From Anaerolineaceae bacterium (GTDB lineage Bacteria; Chloroflexota; Anaerolineae; Anaerolineales; Anaerolineaceae), in the NCBI GenBank assembly GCA_003448875.1, contig DLXG01000022.1, positions 1-17,636 on the forward strand: 17,636 nt of DNA, read 5' to 3'. Made by a program: the position numbers and the translations under genes. Positions 1 to 6,431 of the stretch are shown one piece after another. The stretch's first letter is position 1, and every line of letters starts with the position of its first letter. Below the pieces are notes generated by a model. It had not been told where the DNA came from. It saw nothing but the letters and a program-made list of their open reading frames with translations, and made no database searches.

Positions 1-886
1 CCTGAATCACCCGGGCTGGGGTGATATGGACGGCGTCGGGGTGGTAAAGACGAACGATTAGTGATGGGTCATGCAGATTGAGCGCCTGAAAATATAATTC
101 TACAATGTCTGGCGGTGGGGGTTGAGGAGTCCAGGAAAAGTGAGCAATCACATCCCATAAGGTGGGAGTCTGTTTGCGGCATTCGTCCCAGGAGAAGAAG
201 TTAACCCCAGTGAGTCCCAATGCCTGCGCCGTCCTCAGAAATTCGAGGATGTCCTGCTCTGTGGGTGCCCAGCCACCAGTCTTATAAGTCGGGCCGGTGG
301 GAATTACCGGGCGGAATGGGGTCATCCCCTGGAATTCCCGGACACTGCGCCTCGACTGGGCTTCAGGATTGTGTGCCTTTTCCCAGTAAACCTGAGGCAT
401 GTTGTAGTTCACATTTTCCAGAAAGATTTTCCATGGCAATTGAGGATGATACGATGGGAAACGATAGGAAGAGAGCGCCATAGGGAGGCTGGGCAAGGCT
501 TCACGCAGTCTGTCCATGAAACGCCGGGCAGCCCGTTCTTTACCGGGTTGTTTGTATTCGATCTCCGCATCGATCACATACCCATCCAGTTGAAATTGTT
601 GGATCCGGCGGATGGCAACATTTGCTTCTCCCAGGGGATCGTTGCCATAGACGTAATGCCAGCCCCAAACCTGAATTCCTTTTTCGCGAATAGCCTGTAC
701 TACTGGTGGGAGGAGATCGGTGTTGGTTTTACGATCGATATTGACTGGCCAAGCGCCATCGGCGATCTTAATCAGGACATGGGTAAAACCGGCCTGCTGA
801 GCAGCCTCAGCGATGGCCTGCGGGTTTCCTCCCTCACAATCCTGAATTTTCCAGATAAAAAAGCCTTTCCCCGCTAATCCATTCAT
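1..886 (-). CDS. TIM-barrel glycosidase-like protein with C-terminal SnoaL/NTF2-like domain (partial, 3' end outside window)
   Basis: The minus-strand frame is open from an ATG at 886 to the window edge: 295 residues and no stop. A GGGAGG Shine-Dalgarno lies 5 bases before the ATG. Residues 1-250 look like a TIM barrel of the GH25/GHL type. Strand-like segments include GFFIWKIQD (8-16), THVLIKIADGAW (35-46), IQVWGWHYVYG (71-81), DGYVIDAEIEY (101-111), MPQVYWEK (163-170) and GVNFFSWDE (227-235). The D106-A-E108 pair sits where GH25-type lysozymes carry their catalytic DxE, but I cannot assign a substrate. No signal peptide is visible, so the protein is probably cytoplasmic or exported by another route. 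After a PQPPPP linker (254-259), residues 260-295 (DIVELYFQALNLHDPSLIVRLYHPDAV) match the opening helix pattern of SnoaL/NTF2-like domains. The gene starts 28 bases after the HD gene and is probably in the same operon. Confidence 0.8.
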   Translation of the reverse strand, partial: MNGLAGKGFFIWKIQDCEGGNPQAIAEAAQQAGFTHVLIKIADGAWPVNIDRKTNTDLLPPVVQAIREKGIQVWGWHYVYGNDPLGEANVAIRRIQQFQLDGYVIDAEIEYKQPGKERAARRFMDRLREALPSLPMALSSYRFPSYHPQLPWKIFLENVNYNMPQVYWEKAHNPEAQSRRSVREFQGMTPFRPVIPTGPTYKTGGWAPTEQDILEFLRTAQALGLTGVNFFSWDECRKQTPTLWDVIAHFSWTPQPPPPDIVELYFQALNLHDPSLIVRLYHPDAVHITPARVIQ

Positions 887-914
887 AACAGCCTCCCTGA
901 GCAATGAAAGTGGT

Positions 915-1487
915 TTATTCCGGCTTGAGGTTGCCTTCAAGCCCTAATTCAGGAGCGATTTTTCGCATAGCCAGAATGACGTTGTCTACATGCTGCCACA
1001 ATTCCACGCCAAATTCCTCAGCACCTCGAGCAATTTCTTCTCGATTTGCTCCGGCAGCAAAGGCGCGATCTTTCCATTTCTTTTTTACTGATGAAGAGGT
1101 CAGATCATAAAGCGAGCGGGAAGGCCGCACAAGCGCTACTGCGGTAATCAAACCGGTGATTTCATCACAGGCGTAGAGTGCCTTTTCCATAAGGGTTTGA
1201 CGCGGTACTCCGGTATGGTCGGCATGGCTGAGAATGGCGCGGATGATTTCTTCCGGAACATTGTATGCCTGTAATATGGGTATGCCTGCCTGGGGATGTT
1301 CTTCCAGTGTTGGGTGGATTTCCCAGTCAAAGTCATGCAATAAGCCGGTTATCCGCCAGAGTTCGACATCCTGACCCAACTGCTCGGCGTAAAATTGCAT
1401 GGCTGCCTCAACTGCCAGCATGTGGTTAATCAGATTTTGGTTTTTGACGAATTTTTTGACGATTGCAAGCGCTTCTTCTCGATTCAT
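915..1487 (-). CDS. HD-domain metal-dependent hydrolase
   Basis: This 190-residue soluble protein has the HD-superfamily metal ligands in order: H22 (INHMLAVE), the H51-D52 pair (LLHDFDWEIHP), H64, H88 (ILSHADH) and D108 (ACDE). This arrangement is typical of small stand-alone HD phosphohydrolases. Its substrate (nucleotide, cyclic dinucleotide or other phosphoester) cannot be read from the sequence. The start ATG at 1487 overlaps the stop of the upstream DUF218 gene as ATGA (1484-1487), so translation is probably coupled; an AGGAG lies about 11 bases upstream. The TIM-barrel gene follows 28 bases downstream. Length is normal for the family and nothing looks broken. Confidence 0.88.
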   Translation of the reverse strand: MNREEALAIVKKFVKNQNLINHMLAVEAAMQFYAEQLGQDVELWRITGLLHDFDWEIHPTLEEHPQAGIPILQAYNVPEEIIRAILSHADHTGVPRQTLMEKALYACDEITGLITAVALVRPSRSLYDLTSSSVKKKWKDRAFAAGANREEIARGAEEFGVELWQHVDNVILAMRKIAPELGLEGNLKPE

Positions 1488-2173
1488 GGGTGAGCCTGCT
1501 CCTGGAAAGAAGATTCATCGGATAAACCGAAGATGGGTTCGGGTGTACCCAATACCGGCAAGGGACGGGTTATAAACACATCCACAAAGGCCATGGCTGT
1601 TGCGGGAATTTCGCGAATGCGCCAGAAACGATGGGCGTAACGGCTGTAAACCCGCTGGTCAGCAATGCTGCCGACCGCCTCGACGCCTAAACTGTTGCAG
1701 GTGAAAATAGCGCGCGGCAGGTGAAAGCGCTGGGTGACCACAACAGCCTGACGAACACCAAAAATATGGCGGGCCCGGTAACAGGTATCGTAGGTGCGCC
1801 GGCCGGCGTAATCCAAAACAATATCTTCTTCCGGAACGCCCAATGAGATAGCGTAGCGTTTCATTGCACCGGGTTCGTTATAATCTACAAAGCGGTTATC
1901 CCCGCTCATCAGAATTTTTTTGACTTTCCCATCAAAGTATAACTGGACGGCTGTGGCGACCCGGTCGCGTAAAACCGGAGAGGGCTGGCCGTCTCGTGTC
2001 AATCCGGCGCCAAAAACAATGGCTACCGGTGCCGGTGGGGTCTGTTCAACCTGAAACTGGCGCGAACGGGCGTACCATTCCGCAATCAAGTTGGGAATTG
2101 CCAGGCCCAGTATGACGGCAACGCTGCTAAATAGTAATAAACGGAGGATCAACATCAAGATTTTTTTAGCCAT
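1484..2173 (-). CDS. SanA/YdcF-like DUF218 membrane-anchored protein
   Basis: This 229-residue protein has one N-terminal membrane segment (about residues 5-27) followed by a DUF218 domain (about 50-200). Visible family features are the VAIVFGAGL strand (50-58), LMSGDN (88-93), the acidic residue in NEPGAM (99-104), DYAGRRTYDT (121-130) and VVTQRFHLPRA (145-155). DUF218 includes E. coli SanA, linked to envelope barrier function, and YdcF; the biochemical reaction of SanA-type members is not settled. The domain is probably outside the membrane, anchored by the N-terminal helix. An extended -10 (TGGTAAAAT) ends 6 bases before the ATG and no Shine-Dalgarno is present, so the mRNA may be leaderless. 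It heads the cluster with the HD and TIM-barrel genes. Confidence 0.88.
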   Translation of the reverse strand: MAKKILMLILRLLLFSSVAVILGLAIPNLIAEWYARSRQFQVEQTPPAPVAIVFGAGLTRDGQPSPVLRDRVATAVQLYFDGKVKKILMSGDNRFVDYNEPGAMKRYAISLGVPEEDIVLDYAGRRTYDTCYRARHIFGVRQAVVVTQRFHLPRAIFTCNSLGVEAVGSIADQRVYSRYAHRFWRIREIPATAMAFVDVFITRPLPVLGTPEPIFGLSDESSFQEQAHP

Positions 2174-2179
2174 GCGGCG

Positions 2180-2188
2180 ATTTTACCA
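2180..2188 (-). promoter_or_regulatory. Extended -10 promoter element before the DUF218 gene
   Basis: Read on the minus strand, the sequence is TGGTAAAAT, with TAAAAT at 2185-2180. Only six bases (CGCCGC) separate it from the ATG at 2173. The TGn extension could compensate for the lack of a recognisable -35 box. A start site about 7 bases downstream of the -10 would fall on or next to the A of the ATG. The placement is an inference from sequence alone. Confidence 0.45.
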
Positions 2189-2266
2189 CGCCCTGCCCAT
2201 GCACCCGTTATCAGGATAGTACAAGGTTCATGCCACCAGGGCAGCAGCGGAAAAAAATTGAAAGAC

Positions 2267-3325
2267 TTAGCGGCCAAGCCAATCGGACAAGTTAACATCA
2301 GACCAGCGCACTGCCGAGCGTAAGGCGTCATAAACCGAATCGTCAACGACTTGCAGGTCTTGAACATCGTATCCATTCAACGCCTGAGTAAGTCGGCGTT
2401 TTCCGTCGGAGGTTTTAACCATCTCAATCAAGGCGGCGTTGATTTGCTTCACAAGCGAATCACTGACCGATACCGAGTAAGATAAGTTCAGGTTTGGAAT
2501 ATCGGGGTTTGTTTGCCAGAGAATGATCACCCGTTGAGGGGCATCGGTTAAATCATTGATGACCTGTCCAGAGGTGCGGGGGTCGCCTGATATGGAAAAA
2601 GTGACCCCGAAATCGCAAATGCCTTTGATGTATAAAGAACGAACCACAGCGGGGTGAGTTTGGGCAATGACACCGCTTTGGGTCTGGATGCCTAACTGTT
2701 CAAGTATGCCGAAGGGTAAGATGTAGCCTGAAATTGATCCGGGTTCAACCCAGCAGGGCCGGCTGCCACTTAGTTGTGATAGGGCGGTTTGAGCATCGGC
2801 TGTGCTAAGATTAGCCAGAGGGTCATAATAGGAGACATAACCGCTTTCGACATTGGCCAGAAACTGGCTGCCGTAATAAAAGGTGCCAAAATGATTGGTG
2901 AGTAAACCTATTTTTACCCATCCTTGACCGTGGGCATATAGATAAGTGAGGGGCTGAAGCCACCCAATGTGGATCTTCTGATTTTTGAAGTCGTTGACAA
3001 GATCAGCCGCTTTTTCATACACCACTACCTCAAACTCATTTCCAGTTGATTCTTTGAGGTAATCGCGGATTTCTTCGCGAGATATTTCAATGCGCCGGTT
3101 GATTTCACCTTCTTGAAGAAAAGCGATGCGAAGCGGGTTCTGGCTGCTTCCCAATGGTGCTGGTGTTGGTGTAGCGGTAATGTCTGCCGCAGGGGTTTCG
3201 GTTGTTGTGGGTGTTGGCGTGCTTTGAGGTTGAATGCCGCAAGCGGACACGCAGAGTAAGAATATTATCCCCAAAATGATTATCGCGTTCCTTGAAGATT
3301 TACACAACCTGAATGGCTCAACCAC
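2267..3325 (-). CDS. PhnD-like (phosphate/phosphonate-type) ABC transporter substrate-binding lipoprotein
   Basis: This 352-residue protein has a signal peptide (hydrophobic about 14-25) ending in a lipobox VSAC with Cys29. A Thr/Pro-rich linker follows (about 31-60), then a periplasmic-binding fold from about residue 64 (NPLRIAFLQEGE). The pattern matches the PhnD/PtxB-like group (type 2 binding proteins): EISREEIRDYLKESTG, DLVNDFKNQKIHIGWLQPLTYLYAH, and a later SGYILPFGILEQLGI segment. Substrate is uncertain; phosphonate, phosphite or an unrelated small ligand all fit. The start is a GTG at 3325 with GGAG 10 bases upstream. An ATG at 3335 is out of frame and stops after five codons. No permease or ATPase gene is adjacent, so it is an orphan within this window. 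It is transcribed divergently from the DUF4230 gene. Confidence 0.82.
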   Translation of the reverse strand: MVEPFRLCKSSRNAIIILGIIFLLCVSACGIQPQSTPTPTTTETPAADITATPTPAPLGSSQNPLRIAFLQEGEINRRIEISREEIRDYLKESTGNEFEVVVYEKAADLVNDFKNQKIHIGWLQPLTYLYAHGQGWVKIGLLTNHFGTFYYGSQFLANVESGYVSYYDPLANLSTADAQTALSQLSGSRPCWVEPGSISGYILPFGILEQLGIQTQSGVIAQTHPAVVRSLYIKGICDFGVTFSISGDPRTSGQVINDLTDAPQRVIILWQTNPDIPNLNLSYSVSVSDSLVKQINAALIEMVKTSDGKRRLTQALNGYDVQDLQVVDDSVYDALRSAVRWSDVNLSDWLGR

Positions 3326-3355
3326 AGGAAATCATCTCCGGCTAGGATGTAACCT

Positions 3356-3365
3356 GATTATAATC
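3356..3365. promoter_or_regulatory. Palindromic -10 region shared by divergent genes
   Basis: The ten bases GATTATAATC form a perfect palindrome. They place a TATAAT on the plus strand (3359-3364) and another on the minus strand (3362-3357). The plus-strand box would give the DUF4230 gene a leader of about 40 bases. The minus-strand box would give the binding-protein gene a leader of about 25 bases that includes its GGAG. No convincing -35 box is seen on either side. Confidence 0.5.
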
Positions 3366-3411
3366 TGAGTTAAGGTTTATTCGATTTTTGAGGTATGGAT
3401 TGGGTGATGAA

Positions 3412-4083
3412 ATGAATATCCGCTCGATTTTTAAAGTGGTTTTGGCAATTGTCCTTTCGTTTACGCTGATTTTTGCGCTGGCGGTGATTGTCCTGATTTC
3501 GGTGATTCGAAATACGACTCAGCAAGCACTCCAGCCAGTAGAACAGGTGCGGGATGCCATTGCAACCCAATCGGCTTTGTTCTTTAATCCCACCCCGACC
3601 GTTCTGCCCGATCCTGTGACAATTATTTACGAAATCCGCTCGCTGGCCCGTCTGGAAACTGCCCAATATTCAATGGAAAAAATAATCACTGCTGAAACGG
3701 GACAAAATGAGTTTGGTTTTTTGTTTGGGGATAAACTGTTGTTTGTTGCGCATGGAAAAGTGATCGCTGGAGTGGATTTGGAGAAATTAATGCCTGAAGA
3801 TTTGTGGGTGCAAAATGGCATCCTGTATGTCCGATTGCCGGCAGCCGAAATTTTTATTACTACATTGGATAATGATCTTTCGTATGTTTATGACCGAGAA
3901 ACGGGAATCCTGAGGCGCGGTGAGGTCAATCTGGAAACCCTCGCCCGTCAGGCGGCGGTGCGTGAAATTGAAAAAGCCGCATTAGCCGATGGAATACTGG
4001 AATGGGCCCAGTTGAACGCCGAAGCGTATCTCAGCAGATTATTTCGCAGTCTGGGGTATTCTGACGTGATTTTTGTGAAATAA
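3412..4083 (+). CDS. DUF4230 domain membrane-anchored protein
   Basis: This protein of unknown function has 223 residues from the ATG at 3412. One N-terminal membrane helix (about 7-32) is followed by a DUF4230 domain from about residue 70, with the hallmark IYEIRSLARLETAQYSMEKII (72-92). Also visible are the GDKLLFVAHGKVIAGVDL stretch and a C-terminal helix rich in Ala and Glu. The bulk of the protein is predicted outside the cytoplasm. Family members occur in many bacteria with no established reaction. An in-frame TTG at 3388 would add eight residues but has no ribosome binding site; GGTGA lies 4 bases before the chosen ATG. It converges on the LipM-like gene with only 12 bases between the stops. 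Confidence 0.85.
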   Translation: MNIRSIFKVVLAIVLSFTLIFALAVIVLISVIRNTTQQALQPVEQVRDAIATQSALFFNPTPTVLPDPVTIIYEIRSLARLETAQYSMEKIITAETGQNEFGFLFGDKLLFVAHGKVIAGVDLEKLMPEDLWVQNGILYVRLPAAEIFITTLDNDLSYVYDRETGILRRGEVNLETLARQAAVREIEKAALADGILEWAQLNAEAYLSRLFRSLGYSDVIFVK

Positions 4084-4095
4084 TCGATTTTGTTT

Positions 4096-4923
4096 TTAAA
4101 TTCGCTCAGTCCAGGAAGAGTGAGCATATTTTTGAAGGAACAACTCTTCTGCGCAACTTAATTCTTCAGGCTCTGGTTGAGTTTCAACAAATTCAATATT
4201 CAACACCTGCTCAAAAGCGGCCTTGAAGGCGTTTGCAGCCGTTTCCCAATCCAGCACTTTTCCCAGCACCGTTTCTACCGTTGTGGCGTGATCCAGCAAA
4301 CGGATGGCAGCCTGACGGCGTTCATCTTCGCTGTCAAACCGTAAGACCTGGGTGATGCGGGTCAAGTCGCCGTATAAGGGCAAAGAGCCGTGCTGAAGGA
4401 CACCTTTATAGCGGCGTGCCTGTGCGCTTCCAATCAATTTCTTGCCATGCACGGTAATTTCATAATTGGAGGGCACTTCAAAACAAACTGCTGCGTTGGG
4501 CTGGCTGCCTTCTGGCAGGGGATATTCTTTATCCGCGGTTGCTGGAAGACCTAATAAGTGTAATGCAGAAACCAAGGCAGAAGAAAGACGGCGGTAACTT
4601 TCTAAAATTGATCCGGCTACACGGGGTTCGGTTTGGGGAGCGATCACTGCATAGGTCAGCTCGTCGGTGTGTAGGATTGCCCTTCCACCGGTTGGCCGGC
4701 GAACCAGTTCCCAGCCGTTCTCAATCAAATTTTGAAAGTCTACGTCCTTCACAGGCTGGGCATAGCCCAAAGAAAGGCAGGCAGGTTCCCATGCGTATAA
4801 TCGCAAGGTGGGAGGTGTTCTGCCTGCTGCTGTAAATTGAAGTATGGCTTCGTCGAGTGCCATATTCCATGCGCCGGGGGCCGGTGAGGTTTTGATTAAT
4901 CTCCAGAGTGTTTTAGGGAACAT
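4096..4923 (-). CDS. lipM: LipM/LplA-family lipoyl (octanoyl) transferase or ligase
   Basis: This 275-residue cytoplasmic enzyme belongs to the biotin/lipoyl protein ligase (BPL/LPL) catalytic fold and acts in lipoylation of 2-oxoacid dehydrogenase or glycine-cleavage proteins. Visible motifs are W18NMALDEAIL, the lipoyl-binding RRPTGGRAILH (75-85), and GKKLIGSAQAR (160-170) with the family lysine (K162 by position). Cys147 in VCFEVPSNYEI sits at the place of the catalytic cysteine of LipM octanoyltransferases, which LplA ligases of the E. coli type lack, so I favour LipM. The frame stays open upstream to 5124. However, the family begins at FPKTLWRLI, and the extra 67 residues would cross the promoter region and overlap the ROK gene. 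The start at 4923 is therefore preferred. It has no Shine-Dalgarno, and a TATAAT lies 7 bases upstream. Confidence 0.85.
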   Translation of the reverse strand: MFPKTLWRLIKTSPAPGAWNMALDEAILQFTAAGRTPPTLRLYAWEPACLSLGYAQPVKDVDFQNLIENGWELVRRPTGGRAILHTDELTYAVIAPQTEPRVAGSILESYRRLSSALVSALHLLGLPATADKEYPLPEGSQPNAAVCFEVPSNYEITVHGKKLIGSAQARRYKGVLQHGSLPLYGDLTRITQVLRFDSEDERRQAAIRLLDHATTVETVLGKVLDWETAANAFKAAFEQVLNIEFVETQPEPEELSCAEELFLQKYAHSSWTERI

Positions 4924-4930
4924 GTGACAA

Positions 4931-4938
4931 ATTATAAT
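4931..4938 (-). promoter_or_regulatory. -10 element of the lipM-like gene, 7 bases from the ATG
   Basis: ATTATAAT at 4931-4938 is a palindrome, giving a minus-strand TATAAT at 4936-4931. Seven bases (TTGTCAC) separate it from the ATG at 4923, so transcription would start at or beside the start codon. No good -35 box is visible 16-18 bases upstream. A second TATAAT reads on the plus strand at 4958-4963, and a perfect palindrome TGTATATACA lies at 4966-4975; the latter could be an operator for either divergent gene. Confidence 0.45.
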
Positions 4939-5009
4939 CGAAAGGATGAGAGCATGATATAATATTGTATATACATATTCTTGTATTCTCCCGGTAATTG
5001 TTAAGTTAC

Positions 5010-5037
5010 TTGACATTCTTTTGGATTTAGTTATAAT
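5010..5037 (+). promoter_or_regulatory. Sigma70-type promoter of the ROK regulator gene
   Basis: A perfect TTGACA (5010-5015) and a perfect TATAAT (5032-5037) are separated by 16 bases. The expected start site is near 5044, one to three bases before the ATG at 5047. An imperfect inverted repeat with GTAA and TTAC ends (4994-5009) abuts the -35 box and could be an operator for autoregulation; that last point is speculative. Confidence 0.75.
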
Positions 5038-5046
5038 AATTGCAAG

Positions 5047-6291
5047 ATGCAGGGAGAAATGCGCCATTTGGACACGACAATCTGGCATGTTCCCAGAGTA
5101 AGTGTTAAAAATCTTAACAAGCATGCTGCGCTGGATCTAATCCGATTTAGCCCGAGCGGCATCTCTCGCATTGAACTTTCACGCGAACTGGGCTTAACCC
5201 GGGCAGCGGTGACTGCAATTGTTGGGGACTTGATTAAAGCCGGGTTGGTTCGCGAAACGAACGGCCAATCTTCACGCGGGCGGCGTGCCATCGCGCTCGA
5301 AATTAACCCGCAAGGCGGACTGGTTGTTGGGGTGGATATTGGAGCAACCCATGTAACCTTTGTGCTGGCAGATTATCTTGCCCATGTGATTGATGAAATC
5401 GAAGCGTCACTGGATATTTTTCAGGGTCCACAGGTCTGCCTGCCATTTGTAGATCAAATGCTACGTTCGTGGCTGGAACAATTAGGGATACAATTAACTC
5501 AAATCACGGCTATCGGAGTGGACGTTCCCGGCCCCATTGTGAGCGATGCCGGCATGGTGAGCGGTCCGCCAATTATGCCGGGTTGGGACCTTTTTCCAAT
5601 CCGAGAGTGGATGGAGAAAACATGGAGCTGCCCGGTTACCCTCGGTAATGATGCTGAATTTGGTGCCTTAGGAGAATGGGCTTTCGGAGCCGGCCGCGGA
5701 GTAGATAATCTGGTATACATCAAAGTGGGTACCGGCATTGGGGCGGGATTATTAATTGACGGTCAGATTTACCGCGGTACAACGGGTTGTGCCGGTGAAA
5801 TTGGGCATGTAACCATCGAAGAAAATGGACCTCTCTGCACCTGTGGAAATCGCGGGTGTCTGGAGGCTTTAGCGGGGGGACGGGCAATCGCCCAGAAGGC
5901 TATTCTGGCCATCAAAGCCGGAGTACGTACGACTTTGAGCGAGCGTCCCTCAATTGAGACCATAAACGCTATGGATGTGATTGCTGCAGCCCGCAAAGGA
6001 GACCACCTCTCCCAAAAACTGGTTCAGGATGCGGGCTACTACATTGGAACAGCATTGGCAAATTTGATCAACCTCTTCAACCCAACCAAAATCGTTATCG
6101 GAGGAGGGGTTGCTCAGGCGGGTGATTTACTGCTGGAGCCTGTCCGTAAAGTAGCCAAACAACGCAGCCTCAAAGTTGCTTCTCAAGCAGTGACGATTAC
6201 TTCTGCCGTGCTTGGCCGGCGCTCTTCTGCAATGGGCGCTGTCGCTCAGGCCATTTCATTGAGTTTACACCGTCTGGCTGAAGCAAGTTGA
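5047..6291 (+). CDS. ROK-family transcriptional regulator with N-terminal winged helix
   Basis: This 414-residue protein has a MarR-like winged helix-turn-helix at about 20-82 (SRIELSRELGLTRAAVTAIVGDLIKAGLV). It is followed by a full ROK domain (about 90-405). Visible ROK features are the phosphate loop DIGAT (97-101), GNDAE (200-204) with Asp202 at the sugar/catalytic position, GTGIGAG (228-234), H254, and the zinc motif C264-x-C266-G-x-x-G-C271. Such proteins repress sugar operons and release DNA on binding a sugar or sugar phosphate. It is the first gene of the alpha-glucan locus and probably controls it and itself. Start choice is uncertain: ATG 5047 would be almost leaderless from the promoter above. 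The in-frame ATG at 5059 has GGGAG only 2 bases upstream, unusually close. The inducer and any residual kinase activity cannot be read from sequence. Confidence 0.9.
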   Translation: MQGEMRHLDTTIWHVPRVSVKNLNKHAALDLIRFSPSGISRIELSRELGLTRAAVTAIVGDLIKAGLVRETNGQSSRGRRAIALEINPQGGLVVGVDIGATHVTFVLADYLAHVIDEIEASLDIFQGPQVCLPFVDQMLRSWLEQLGIQLTQITAIGVDVPGPIVSDAGMVSGPPIMPGWDLFPIREWMEKTWSCPVTLGNDAEFGALGEWAFGAGRGVDNLVYIKVGTGIGAGLLIDGQIYRGTTGCAGEIGHVTIEENGPLCTCGNRGCLEALAGGRAIAQKAILAIKAGVRTTLSERPSIETINAMDVIAAARKGDHLSQKLVQDAGYYIGTALANLINLFNPTKIVIGGGVAQAGDLLLEPVRKVAKQRSLKVASQAVTITSAVLGRRSSAMGAVAQAISLSLHRLAEAS

Positions 6292-6297
6292 TTTTTT

Positions 6298-6308
6298 GAA
6301 AGGAGGTG
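6298..6308 (+). promoter_or_regulatory. Orphan strong Shine-Dalgarno-like block
   Basis: GAAAGGAGGTG matches the complement of the usual 16S rRNA 3' end over 11 bases, stronger than the site of any gene here. It begins 7 bases after the ROK stop, yet no long reading frame follows. An eight-codon GTG frame (6309-6335) is in range but too tightly spaced and too short to call a gene. Confidence 0.4.
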
Positions 6309-6363
6309 GTGCGCAGAACCCATAAGCACACTTAAAGGTTATTCCACAACAAAGAAGAGTTTG

Positions 6364-6397
6364 CCCTTTTCAATAAGGGTTGCCCTCCCTCGGAGGG
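6364..6397 (+). promoter_or_regulatory. Tandem hairpins in the leader of the binding-protein gene
   Basis: Two adjacent inverted repeats lie in the leader. One is CCCTT (6364-6368) with AAGGG (6375-6379). The other is CCCTCC (6383-6388) with GGAGGG (6392-6397) and a 3-base loop. An alternative pairing, AGGG (6376-6379) with CCCT (6383-6386), would exclude both. The CCCTCC arm could also pair with the GGAGG blocks at 6302-6306 or 6421-6425, the latter being the ribosome binding site of the next gene. There is no T tract after the second hairpin, so it is not a classical terminator. No promoter with good -35 and -10 boxes is seen in 6292-6431. Confidence 0.4.
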
Positions 6398-6431
6398 ACT
6401 TGAAAATCAAAATTTTTTAAGGAGGAAAGAG

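Noticed and set aside
220..877. Two overlapping plus-strand reading frames (220-483 and 371-877) at the left edge.
   Set aside because: They lie opposite the minus-strand TIM-barrel gene, which has a good ribosome binding site and family-like sequence; the plus-strand products have no recognisable composition or motifs.
3388..3411. Upstream TTG start for the DUF4230 gene.
   Set aside because: No ribosome binding site precedes it; the ATG at 3412 has GGTGA close by and begins just before the membrane helix.
4924..5124. Longer N-terminus for the lipM-like gene.
   Set aside because: The added 67 residues do not resemble the family, cross the TATAAT and TTGACA boxes, and overlap the divergent ROK gene.
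6309..6335. Eight-codon GTG reading frame after the orphan Shine-Dalgarno block, a possible leader peptide.
   Set aside because: Spacing to the Shine-Dalgarno is too short, the peptide has no run of one amino acid that would suggest attenuation, and chance occurrence is high.
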